Shown in pieces: positions 56,290-64,000 of a DNA stretch of 64,000 nucleotides. The DNA is taken from NCBI GenBank assembly GCA_016180645.1, contig JACPAV010000004.1:181409-245408 (forward strand). Direction: 5' to 3'. The translations under genes and the position numbers were made by a program. The notes below the pieces were generated by a model, which was not told the origin of the DNA, searched no databases, and was given only the letters and a program-made list of their open reading frames with translations. This DNA comes from Nitrospirota bacterium (GTDB lineage: Bacteria; JACPQY01). The stretch's first letter is position 1. Each line of letters opens with the position of its first letter.

Positions 56290-58980
56290 CTAGTCGGCGG
56301 AAATGGTTTTTGCCACCCGGTCGATTTTCAGGAATGAAAACAACGCCGGATCAGGGTCCAGCTCCTGCCAGATACCGAGTTGCTCCTTCGGGTCCGGAGA
56401 CAAACTTCGAAGAAGCCAGACGATCCTCTCCTCGATGCCGTCTCCTCTCCTTCCCATTTCGTAGGCCACCAAGTACCGTCGCAGGGCGATACGCTTCAGC
56501 CCAAGCCGTTCATCCCATCGACCAACCCGGTAGTGGAGTCTGGATGGGAAGGTATTGATCGGAAAAGTTTCGACCCGATAGACCAGGACGTCCGCGCCCA
56601 CATCGCCGTACGCGCGAAACTCGATCTCGGGATATTCCCCGTCCAGCTCGAACTCGAAATAGAAATCCCTGATCTTGTGATGGGGATCGTTCTTGGCCTG
56701 GAGAACTTGGTCCGCGCAAATCGAACGCTCCGCGTGGAGGCGCTCGCCACGACTGACGACTTTCAGCGTCAGGCTGCATCCCTCCAGGGATTCAACGATA
56801 AGTCCGTATCGAACGACGTATCGCCCGGGTCCCAGGGTGAGATAGGGGCCGTTCAACATGTTGCCCCGGACGGCCCAAGATTGCCGATCGGCCTTGTCCC
56901 GCCAGGAGAACCATTCATCCCGATAGGAGGCCACTCCATCTTTGAGTTGTGCGGCCAGGTTGTAACGGCGTTCCCCCCCCCCGACCAAGGTGTTTCCAAC
57001 GAGGATGTAGATCAGGACTCCCGAGCAGGCCCAAAGTGATCCCAGACCGATCTTCGACCACGCATCGGTCCCGGAGGGAGGATTGGGGCTAGGCGCCTTG
57101 GGCGGCCATCCTTCGTGCTCCGGATAGCGCCCGCCCTCCTGGCGAGGTGACCGGAAAACCAACCAAAGGGCAAGGAGGGTGAAAGCCATCGGAATCACCA
57201 GATTCATTTCATGGACGAAACAGAACCCGGGCCACAGCTTGTACAGCCTCAAGGGAAATCCTATCGTGTCGAGCATGGCCAGGAAGTGATTGGAGCATCC
57301 GAGATCGGTTACGCCGAAATCCCAGTAGTTCGGAAGGCACGTTTCCGGAGCGATGCCGACAACCAGACTGACGAACATCGTCCAGCCGCCGAGCAAGACC
57401 GGCAAGGTGTACCTCCCGGCCTGGACCAGCGATTGGAGTCCGAGAGCCATCCACGGCGCGGCGAGAGGCAGAAAATAGACAAGGAACCGACCTGCGGGCG
57501 CCCACCCCGTATTGCTGCCCCGGTGGAGTAGAAACGCCAGGGGAAAAGCTCCCAGCAAGGCGAGGAGCGTCGCCTGCCGACGCCTCTCCCTGAAAAAGGG
57601 CCGGAGGCCGCAAAGCGTCAGGAGGTAGATCGGTGAATACAGCAGCAATCCGTGGGCTTGGGCCAGCCAGTGGGACCAGGCATCATGGTAAAAAGGGTGT
57701 GGGAGCCATGGGTATTGCGTCTCCCCCAACCCGCCGTGCCACGCGCCGGGCTTGAACTTGGCTGCAATGCGTTGGATGCCGTACCAAAGACCCGGCCCAT
57801 CCCGGTACGGTGCAAGGCTGGACCACAGCCCCACACCCAGGACCGGAAGCGGCAGGAGGAGCAGGATCTTGAGCCACGCGCGCTTCTCATAACGGAACAT
57901 CCGATATGCAATCACGCCGTAGAAGGGAATTCCAAGAACGGCGTACCGTGCCTTGACGAGAAGCATGAGACCCGCCAGAACGGCGCCGATCAAGGATCGG
58001 GACACGGAGTGCGGTCGCAGGAGTATCAGCAGCATTCCTGCCGTCAACATCATTCCGACGGTCTCCGGATAGGCATAGAAAACGACCTGGGACAGGGGAT
58101 AGGAGAATAGGAGGATCGAAGACGTCGCGAGGGCGATCGGGTGAGAACGGGTCAGATCAAGCACCAGGAGGAAAAGGAACAACCCCGCGAGGGCTTGGAG
58201 GATGCATTGTTCAACCATGACTCCAAGTCTACCCCCCAGGAGGTAGCCGGGGGCCATGAGGGTTGAATAGGTCCTCGGATGCCTGGCGCCGGTGTCGCCC
58301 CGCATCTTGGTCAGCGCGTCTTCGTGGGTGTCGATGAACTCCTGATAGTCGCCGGCGAGGATGTTGTTTTCCACGTCGAAGTCGCCGTCTTTGAGAAGCG
58401 ACGCGGTCCACATGAGATAACTCGGTTCGTCCCCCACGGCCCACCGAACTTCGGCCTGCCACGGGGCCCACAGCCCACCCGCGAGAAAGAAGAGGAGCCA
58501 AACGGCAAACTTGAGGCTCCCCGGCCGGAAGCATTGGGGAAGAGCGCGGATCAGGAGTCCGACCAGGCAGGCGGTTCGGAAAGCGACTGTGGAAATGTAG
58601 GCGGTTCCCATCCAAATCTTGAGGGGGAAATCGGGCCGCCAGAAAACGAGGGCCATGACGATGGGGAAAAGGCTCAGGTGGATCAGGTCGTGCTTCGTGT
58701 ATGCGCGCGAATCGAGGGGCACGCCCATGAACCGGAGCAGGCGCGGCGCGAGGAAGAATGCGAAAAACACGGCCGCGTACCACGTAGGAAAATCGAAGGC
58801 TCTCCAGGCGTGGCCGAAGAAATGGAATGTTCCATCGCTCCGCCAGTCGGCCTGTAGCGGCGCAAGTGACCAGATCTTGCGCAGAAGGAAGCTGAAAATC
58901 GCCCCGAGGACAAGAAGGTGGACCCCGGCCCAACGAGGGGACTCCCGTGGAGATCGCGATGCGGGACTCTCAGGATTCAC
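56290..58980 (-). CDS. GT-C-type membrane glycosyltransferase-like protein
   Basis: An 896-residue membrane protein with about 12 transmembrane helices in the first 640 residues (for example VHLLVLGAIFSFLLRKIW and LAGLFLFLLVLDL), then a soluble domain of about 250 residues. Between helices lies WAVGDEPSYLMWTASLLKDGDFDVENN, an acidic loop placed like the catalytic Asp/Glu loop of PMT/ArnT-type GT-C enzymes that use polyprenyl-phosphate sugars. It overlaps the upstream GT4 gene by 11 bp and ends the flippase-GT4-GT-C operon. Probably transfers a sugar on the periplasmic side; acceptor unknown. Confidence 0.8.
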   Translation of the reverse strand: MNPESPASRSPRESPRWAGVHLLVLGAIFSFLLRKIWSLAPLQADWRSDGTFHFFGHAWRAFDFPTWYAAVFFAFFLAPRLLRFMGVPLDSRAYTKHDLIHLSLFPIVMALVFWRPDFPLKIWMGTAYISTVAFRTACLVGLLIRALPQCFRPGSLKFAVWLLFFLAGGLWAPWQAEVRWAVGDEPSYLMWTASLLKDGDFDVENNILAGDYQEFIDTHEDALTKMRGDTGARHPRTYSTLMAPGYLLGGRLGVMVEQCILQALAGLFLFLLVLDLTRSHPIALATSSILLFSYPLSQVVFYAYPETVGMMLTAGMLLILLRPHSVSRSLIGAVLAGLMLLVKARYAVLGIPFYGVIAYRMFRYEKRAWLKILLLLPLPVLGVGLWSSLAPYRDGPGLWYGIQRIAAKFKPGAWHGGLGETQYPWLPHPFYHDAWSHWLAQAHGLLLYSPIYLLTLCGLRPFFRERRRQATLLALLGAFPLAFLLHRGSNTGWAPAGRFLVYFLPLAAPWMALGLQSLVQAGRYTLPVLLGGWTMFVSLVVGIAPETCLPNYWDFGVTDLGCSNHFLAMLDTIGFPLRLYKLWPGFCFVHEMNLVIPMAFTLLALWLVFRSPRQEGGRYPEHEGWPPKAPSPNPPSGTDAWSKIGLGSLWACSGVLIYILVGNTLVGGGERRYNLAAQLKDGVASYRDEWFSWRDKADRQSWAVRGNMLNGPYLTLGPGRYVVRYGLIVESLEGCSLTLKVVSRGERLHAERSICADQVLQAKNDPHHKIRDFYFEFELDGEYPEIEFRAYGDVGADVLVYRVETFPINTFPSRLHYRVGRWDERLGLKRIALRRYLVAYEMGRRGDGIEERIVWLLRSLSPDPKEQLGIWQELDPDPALFSFLKIDRVAKTISAD

Positions 58981-60223
58981 GCCCGCGGTCCTTCTTCTGC
59001 CTCAACCAGTCCGAAATTGTATTCGTGAAACGCGGCCCACAAGTTTCCCATGACCAATCGGCCCGAATTCGGTCGTGCCCGGCCCGTCCCATGCGTCGAC
59101 GTGTCTTGTCATCCTCCAACAGATTTTCTACGGCCTCACCAAATTCCGTTTCGTCGCGCGCGACCAGGCGGCCCGTCTCCCCATTCACCACGGTTTCCCT
59201 GACGCCCCCTTCCCCCACGGCTACCACCGGTGTGCCGCAGGCCATGGCCTCCAAGGGAGCGAGGCCGAAGGGTTCCAGGTAGGGGGCATAGACGAGCAGC
59301 TTGGCTCGATGGTACGCCTCGGCGAGGGCAGAGTCTTCCACCCCGAGGCGGATCTCCAAGTGGACGCCGAATTTCGACGCAAGCGTCTCCAAGTGTGAAC
59401 GATGGCGCGGATCTTCTCGGTCGCCGATCGCAACGAGACCGGGGCGGCGCTTCGGCGGAATGCGCGCCAGCGACCGAATGATGAACTCATATCCTTTCGG
59501 CGCCATGAGGGCTCCCACCGAGAGGACCACGTTCTCGCGTGGCACCTTTGTCGGGTGAAACACGGCGGTCTCGATTCCGATGCGGCAAACTCGTGAGTCG
59601 CGACCATAGGCCCGAAGAATGGATTCCCTCGAAAAATAGGAGTTGGCGAGAAGCAGCCCGGCGTGCTGGGCGTTCTCGCGGTCGATCTCCGCAATCGTCC
59701 GGGTCACGCGTCGCCAGAATCTTCGCCGAATGGCGCGCCCGAAGCCATCGCCGCCGCTCGACCCGAATTCGAGCTGCTCGATAATCGATTCGCGCGAGGC
59801 CCGGTAAGGTTGCTGGCAGTAGAAGACGCTGGGCGTCCGGAGCCGGCGGAGCAGGTACGGGGCGATGGTCACTTCGTCGTGTTCCGAATAAACAAGGTCG
59901 TACGCCCCCCGGTCAATCTCCGCGGCAATCCGGGTGTGAACTTGAAAAAGGGGAGGCAGACGACGCATGGTTCGGGAGGCCCAGAGCAAAGGGTTTGTGC
60001 GGCGAAGGCCGGGCGCCATCGCCCAACTGCGGAAGCCGCCGCCGACCGGGAACGCCGTCACGCTCTTCGCCCACGGCTTCAACGGCAGGAAATCCCCCTC
60101 TTGGGCGGTCTCGGGGACAAACACGTCCGGCGCATGCCCGGCCGAGCTCAATGCCCGAACGAATCCCTGCAGGGCCCTCTTGGCCCCGCCGGTGGGGATG
60201 TTATGGAAGACGGCGATGCGCAT
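58970..60223 (-). CDS. glycosyltransferase family 4
   Basis: A 417-residue GT-B enzyme. It starts MRIAVFHNIPTGGAKRALQGFVRAL, the acceptor-domain pattern of GT4. YDLVYSEHDEVTIAPYLLRR and SVFYCQQPYR follow, then VLSVGALMAPKGYEFIIRSLAR and [24 protein letters not shown] with the E-x7-E donor motif, and LVARDETEFGEAVENLL. ATG 60223 is preferred to an upstream TTG. It overlaps the flippase gene by 23 bp and the GT-C gene by 11 bp. Cytoplasmic addition of a sugar to a lipid-linked glycan is likely. Confidence 0.9.
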   Translation of the reverse strand: MRIAVFHNIPTGGAKRALQGFVRALSSAGHAPDVFVPETAQEGDFLPLKPWAKSVTAFPVGGGFRSWAMAPGLRRTNPLLWASRTMRRLPPLFQVHTRIAAEIDRGAYDLVYSEHDEVTIAPYLLRRLRTPSVFYCQQPYRASRESIIEQLEFGSSGGDGFGRAIRRRFWRRVTRTIAEIDRENAQHAGLLLANSYFSRESILRAYGRDSRVCRIGIETAVFHPTKVPRENVVLSVGALMAPKGYEFIIRSLARIPPKRRPGLVAIGDREDPRHRSHLETLASKFGVHLEIRLGVEDSALAEAYHRAKLLVYAPYLEPFGLAPLEAMACGTPVVAVGEGGVRETVVNGETGRLVARDETEFGEAVENLLEDDKTRRRMGRAGHDRIRADWSWETCGPRFTNTISDWLRQKKDRGRES

Positions 60224-61442
60224 GAATCCGACCAACCTTTACCGAGTAGAGTATCACGAGAAGCGCCGTTCCCATCGCGTAGGAGGCGACGGTGATCCAC
60301 GCCGCGCCGACGCCGCCCCGGGACGGAATGATGGCCAGGCACAATCCGACGTGGGCGACGGCGGATACGACGACCGTTCCGAGCACGTGCTTTTCGTATC
60401 CCAGGGCAAGGAGGGGCTGAGAGAACGGTCCGTTTATTCCGGTTAGCAGCACGAGAATGAGAAGGATGCGGAAGAGCGGAATCGAGGAAGCATAGGCGTC
60501 CCCGAAAACCAGCCCGATTGCAGGGCCGGCAAGGACCCATCCGAGGGCCACCAGGGCGCAACCGAGGCCCAGAGACATCCACAAGAATCTCTTGCGTTGA
60601 CGCAGGAAGGCGTCGGAATTCGATTGACCGAGGTTCGAAAGTCTTGGGAATATCGCCGAGCCGAGCCAGGCCACGACCACTTGGATGACGCTCATGGCTC
60701 TGAAGGCCGCCGCATAGTGGCCCAACTCTTCCTGCGAGCGCGTGGCATTGAGGATGATCGTGTCGGCCGTGCCCCAATAGAGGTTTCCCATAACGGTCAG
60801 TGACCAAAAGGAGAGCGAGCGTTGGGCATGGTTGCGAATTTCCCCCGCTGAGGAAATCCAGCGACCGGGCATCCATCCCAAGCCGATGAGGACGGCGAGA
60901 TTCGCGAGAACCGTGCCGGAGACGAACAGGAAAGGCACTCGAAGAATGCCCGCGGGGTCACGCACCCAGAGGAAGAAAAGCATCAGCGGAACCAAGGAGG
61001 CAAGGATCCGGGAAAGTCCCGTCAAGGGCATTCGTTCGAGTCCCTGGAGCGCCCAGTCCACGCTCAGTGCGCGGGCGGGAAGAAGGAGTCCAAACCCGAC
61101 CATGAGGACCTTGGTCTCCCCGTTTGCCGGCCAGAGGAGAACGGCGGCGCCGAAAAGAACCAGCAGGACCAGCGAACACGTCCATCGGAGGGAGAGAAAA
61201 CGCTCCAAGTGCACACGGATCCGCGCCGGATCGCGGGCGATCTCCCGCATTCCGTAGGTGCTCACTCCTAAGTCGGCCAGCAAGACCAGGTAATTAGACC
61301 AGGCCATGGCATAGGACAGCTTCCCGAAGCCTTCGGGCTGGAGCACCCGAGCGAGGTACATCTGTGTCAGGAAGGTGAACACCAGCGCGGCTCCGCTCCC
61401 GAAGCCGAACCAGAGGAAATTTCGAATCATCGAGCGCCGCAC
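60201..61442 (-). CDS. polysaccharide/oligosaccharide flippase (Wzx-like, MOP superfamily)
   Basis: A 413-residue membrane protein with about 12 helices, among them NFLWFGFGSGAALVFTFLTQMYLARVLQPEGFG at the start, typical of the Wzx/RfbX family, and FPRLSNLGQSNSDAFLRQRKRFLWMSLGLG later. It should flip lipid-linked glycans to the periplasm. I start at GTG 61442 because the -10 TACACT ends 7 nt before it, and TTGACA is 16 bp further upstream; ATG 61430 is four codons later. A long upstream open frame is antisense noise over the divergent GT4 gene. Confidence 0.9.
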   Translation of the reverse strand: MRRSMIRNFLWFGFGSGAALVFTFLTQMYLARVLQPEGFGKLSYAMAWSNYLVLLADLGVSTYGMREIARDPARIRVHLERFLSLRWTCSLVLLVLFGAAVLLWPANGETKVLMVGFGLLLPARALSVDWALQGLERMPLTGLSRILASLVPLMLFFLWVRDPAGILRVPFLFVSGTVLANLAVLIGLGWMPGRWISSAGEIRNHAQRSLSFWSLTVMGNLYWGTADTIILNATRSQEELGHYAAAFRAMSVIQVVVAWLGSAIFPRLSNLGQSNSDAFLRQRKRFLWMSLGLGCALVALGWVLAGPAIGLVFGDAYASSIPLFRILLILVLLTGINGPFSQPLLALGYEKHVLGTVVVSAVAHVGLCLAIIPSRGGVGAAWITVASYAMGTALLVILYSVKVGRIHAHRRLP

Positions 61443-61449
61443 AGGCGGC

Positions 61450-61477
61450 AGTGTAGAGAGTCCTCTTCTCGTGTCAA
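61450..61477 (-). promoter_or_regulatory. promoter of the flippase operon
   Basis: Minus strand TTGACA (61477-61472), 16-bp spacer, TACACT (61455-61450), 7 nt, GTG 61442. Confidence 0.65.
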
Positions 61478-61516
61478 CGAATCGGCCTCCGCGTTCCTGC
61501 GGCTTGGGGCGGATGT

Positions 61517-61522
61517 TATACT
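61517..61522 (+). promoter_or_regulatory. -10 element of the GT4 pair (leaderless)
   Basis: TATACT ends 6 nt before ATG 61529; the -35 (TTCCTG, 61494-61499) is weak. It is divergent from the flippase promoter, about 40 bp away. Confidence 0.45.
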
Positions 61523-61528
61523 CGCGCC

Positions 61529-62725
61529 ATGGCCCCACCACCCGAAACGCCGCCGGAGGCGGCCGTCGAATCTCGGCCCTCCAGGCCGGTTTCGGGTGGT
61601 GGGGTGAAAGCAGGGATCGGCGCGTTCGATCGGTCCGTCTCGCGCACCGGGCTGGGCACGTTGGTGGGCCACCTCGTCCCGGAGCTGATGCGGCAGATGC
61701 CGGAGGCTCACTGCTTTGCGATCGGTTCGGAACTGTCCTCCTGTTTTCACGGGAGGGTGGACGTCGTTCGGCCGCAACCGTTCCCAAAGGGGTGGCGGGG
61801 AGCCGCGGATCGTCTCTTGGCCCACCAGACTCGTTTGAAGAAGAAGATTCGACAGGCGGGCCTTTCCATCTACTACAGCACGGACCACCAAGGCATCCTT
61901 TGGCCCGGCGTTGGCCAGGTGATTACCCTGCTCGACCTGATCCCCCTCCACTACGAGGATGCGCATCCAAAACTCCGCCGCTACTTCGAGGTTTTCCTGC
62001 CCTTCTTGCTGAGGCATGTGCGCGGGGTGGTCTGCATTTCGGAGGCAACCCGTCAGGATTTCCTGTCAAGGTTTCGCTTTCCCGCCGAACGGGTTCGGGT
62101 GGCCCTCCTGGGATGTGATCATTCCCTTTTCCATCCACCGAACGCGTCGAACGAAACCGGCCGATCCGTTCGGGACCCTTACTTCCTCTTCGTGGCGGCC
62201 CTGGCGCCCCACAAGAACCTCCTCCGGGCGGTGGAAGCTTTGGCGCGCGTGGAGGATCGGCGGTATGAGCTTGTCGTGGTTGGAGAGGATCCGCGTGGGA
62301 TGCAGCCGGACATCCGGTTGTCTGCCGATCGGCTCGGCCTGGGAAGCAGGGTCCGGTTCGTCGGCCCGTCGGCTCCCCGCGATCTGGCCCGGTGGTACTT
62401 CGAATCCGCCGGCCTCGTCTTCCCATCCGTCCGGGAAGGTTTTGGGCTGCCTGCGTTGGAGGCGATGGCGAGTGGTTGCCCCGTCATCGCTTCGAACAAT
62501 TCATCCTTGCCGGAGGTATGTGGTCCGGCCGCCTTGTACGTCGATCCGCTTGACGTGGGATCCATCTCACGGGCGATGAATCGGATTGTGTGGGAGAAAG
62601 GTCTGGGCGACGAACTCCGGCGGCGCGGTCTGGAGCGGGCGGCGGGCTTCACGTGGCGGCGGACGGCTGAAACCATCATCGCATTTCTGAGAGAGATCGA
62701 TTCGGGAGGAGGGAGCCAGGCATGA
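61529..62725 (+). CDS. glycosyltransferase family 4 (tandem copy 1)
   Basis: A 398-residue GT4 enzyme. After a Pro/Ser-rich 25-residue lead come [84 protein letters not shown] and the donor motif EGFGLPALEAMASGCPVIASNNSSLPEV. It is a close paralogue of the next gene, which it overlaps by 4 bp. The pattern ([20 protein letters not shown]) resembles mannosyltransferases of O-antigen synthesis. Donor sugar unknown. Confidence 0.92.
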   Translation: MAPPPETPPEAAVESRPSRPVSGGGVKAGIGAFDRSVSRTGLGTLVGHLVPELMRQMPEAHCFAIGSELSSCFHGRVDVVRPQPFPKGWRGAADRLLAHQTRLKKKIRQAGLSIYYSTDHQGILWPGVGQVITLLDLIPLHYEDAHPKLRRYFEVFLPFLLRHVRGVVCISEATRQDFLSRFRFPAERVRVALLGCDHSLFHPPNASNETGRSVRDPYFLFVAALAPHKNLLRAVEALARVEDRRYELVVVGEDPRGMQPDIRLSADRLGLGSRVRFVGPSAPRDLARWYFESAGLVFPSVREGFGLPALEAMASGCPVIASNNSSLPEVCGPAALYVDPLDVGSISRAMNRIVWEKGLGDELRRRGLERAAGFTWRRTAETIIAFLREIDSGGGSQA

Positions 62726-63828
62726 AGCTCGGCGTCGGGGCGTTCGATCTGGGCAAGCTCCACACGGGGATCGGCATTTTCAGCCACCATGTTGCCATCG
62801 GACTCATGGAGCGGTTCAGCGAAGCGCGGACCTATGCGCTGGATGCGTGGGAGACGGGCCGTTTTTCCGAACGAACCGTACTCATGAGGCGGTCGCCGTT
62901 CCCGAAAGGATGGATGGGCGTGGCCAAACGGCTCCACGGCTACCAAATCGGGCTTCGATCCCGCGTGAAAGCCGACTCCCGGGATCTGTTCTACACTACG
63001 GCACACGAGGGCCTGCTCGCCCCGCCTTGTGCCCAAGTGGTGACGCTGCATGACCTGATCCCTCTTCGGTTCCCCGATATTCACCCCAAGCTCCGCCGCT
63101 ACTTCCAAGTCGTGTTTCCGTGGATCCTTCGGGCATCGAAGGGGGTGGTTTGCGCCTCGGAGGCGACCAAGCGGGATCTCCTGTCCTTCTATCGCTTTCC
63201 GGAGGATCGTACCTGCGTGTCACTGGAGGCATGCGATCCGGCGCATTTCCGGCGGCGGACCGGTCGCGTGGTGAGCGCGGGACTCGGCTGGGATCGCTTT
63301 TTCCTCTTCATGGGATCGACTGCGATGCACAAGAACGTCTTGAGGCTTGTGGAGGCGTTTTCGGGGTTGGCGGATCACGGAGGAGTGGGCCTTGTCCTGG
63401 CCGGCCCGCAGGATCCCCGGGCGGGGCCCGGAATCGAAGCCGCCATCCATCGGCTCGGGCTGTCGGATCGAATCCGGATGATCGGCCGCGTTCCGGCAGA
63501 AGAGATCCCCCATTGGTACTCCGAGGCCCTGGCCCTCGTCTTCCCCTCTCTCCACGAGGGGTTTGGACTCCCGCCGCTTGAAGCGATGGCGTGCGGCTGC
63601 CCGGTGATCTCCTCGAACGCGGCCTCGCTTCCGGAGGTTTGCGGGGGCGCGGCGCTCTACGTGGATCCGTTGAGCGTGGATTCGATCCGCAAGGCGATGA
63701 ACGATATTCTCGCCGATGAGCGGCTCCGGGAGTCGCTGCGCGAGAAGGGACTCCGTCAGGCTTCGGCATTCACCTGGGAAAAAACCGTGGAGCGGATCGC
63801 CGGGTTTCTACTCCGAGTCGCCTCTTAG
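62722..63828 (+). CDS. glycosyltransferase family 4 (tandem copy 2)
   Basis: A 368-residue GT4 enzyme lacking the Pro-rich lead of its neighbour. [89 protein letters not shown] and [38 protein letters not shown] match copy 1 along the whole length, so the two arose by tandem duplication. The E-x7-E motif and the Lys in HKNVLR are conserved. It overlaps copy 1 by 4 bp. The 170 bp after it hold no gene I can support. Confidence 0.92.
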   Translation: MKLGVGAFDLGKLHTGIGIFSHHVAIGLMERFSEARTYALDAWETGRFSERTVLMRRSPFPKGWMGVAKRLHGYQIGLRSRVKADSRDLFYTTAHEGLLAPPCAQVVTLHDLIPLRFPDIHPKLRRYFQVVFPWILRASKGVVCASEATKRDLLSFYRFPEDRTCVSLEACDPAHFRRRTGRVVSAGLGWDRFFLFMGSTAMHKNVLRLVEAFSGLADHGGVGLVLAGPQDPRAGPGIEAAIHRLGLSDRIRMIGRVPAEEIPHWYSEALALVFPSLHEGFGLPPLEAMACGCPVISSNAASLPEVCGGAALYVDPLSVDSIRKAMNDILADERLRESLREKGLRQASAFTWEKTVERIAGFLLRVAS

Positions 63829-64000
63829 CTCGACTTTTGCCATTTTTCCATGCTGTGTGAACATCACTTCACGAGGGAAGGCCATTTTCACGCCGTGAAT
63901 GTTGAGACAGGAGCCGTTTTCCGGTCTCGTTTCAAAATTCATCGCTCAGAATCTCGCTCGGATGGGAAGGTATCTTCAGCCACCGCTCAAGCGATTCGTA

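Noticed and set aside
63808..63942. 44-codon minus-strand frame after the last glycosyltransferase
   Set aside because: Short, overlaps the GT4 3' end and shows no family motif. A second minus-strand frame ends at 63932 and could be the tail of a gene beyond the window, but 22 codons are too few to call.

Overview
The window is a GC-rich stretch (about 60% G+C by eye) of a diderm bacterial chromosome. LptD, several lipobox lipoproteins, signal peptidases I and II and heptosyltransferase-type enzymes show an outer membrane. Gene content is reminiscent of deltaproteobacteria-like or candidate-phylum lineages: two MEMO1-family proteins, UPF0182, HD-GYP and GGDEF regulators, a UDP-xylose pathway, a selenocysteine-type glutaredoxin and parS sites with the GTTCCACGTGGAAC core. 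No rRNA, tRNA, CRISPR array, prophage or intact insertion sequence was recognised.

Layout. 0-10.7 kb: MBL-fold hydrolase, lipoprotein hydrolase, SEC-C protein, TrmJ-like methyltransferase, ugd-uxs (UDP-glucuronate/UDP-xylose), lepA-lepB, and a pair of TolC-like paralogues. 10.7-13.3 kb: a defence/toxin-antitoxin patch with a truncated AbiV, an RHH-PIN pair, an AbrB-PIN pair and a REP-like inverted repeat. 13.3-15.0 kb: a glutaredoxin whose first active-site Cys codon is an in-frame TGA (Sec-Pro-Tyr-Cys), overlapping an HD-GYP response regulator, then an FmdB-type zinc ribbon. 15.0-24.2 kb: minus-strand MEMO-coaE-purM-purN-FAD oxidoreductase operon, divergent FtsX-type permease and UPF0182 protein, lspA. 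24.2-27.7 kb: a CC0125-like lipoprotein, a TA pair with a truncated toxin, MazEF and a GH43-like lipoprotein. 27.9-38.9 kb: radical SAM protein, GT9, GT4, secreted hydrolase, adenylate cyclase, a PqqD/MEMO fusion and a GAF-GGDEF protein. 39-41.3 kb: a gene-free region with two parS sites. 41.3-52.3 kb: lptD, hisA-hisF-hisI-nuoA, a LysM lipoprotein, an AGPS-like FAD enzyme, a radical SAM protein and a GMC oxidoreductase. 52.6-64 kb: a large Ig-repeat lipoprotein and a surface-polysaccharide cluster (GT-C, flippase, three GT4 enzymes).

Two genome-wide habits stand out. First, many genes lack a Shine-Dalgarno sequence and instead carry a sigma70-like -10 hexamer exactly 6 or 7 nt before the start codon, which implies leaderless mRNAs; this fixes several start codons, including that of the selenoprotein. 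Second, intergenic DNA, and a few coding sequences, carry families of short palindromic repeats. Copies of the same family keep their stems by paired substitutions.

The genes point to envelope construction (UDP-sugars, glycosyltransferases, LptD, lipoprotein processing), c-di-GMP/cAMP signalling and core purine and histidine metabolism. All functional calls come from reading motifs by eye; no database search was run.
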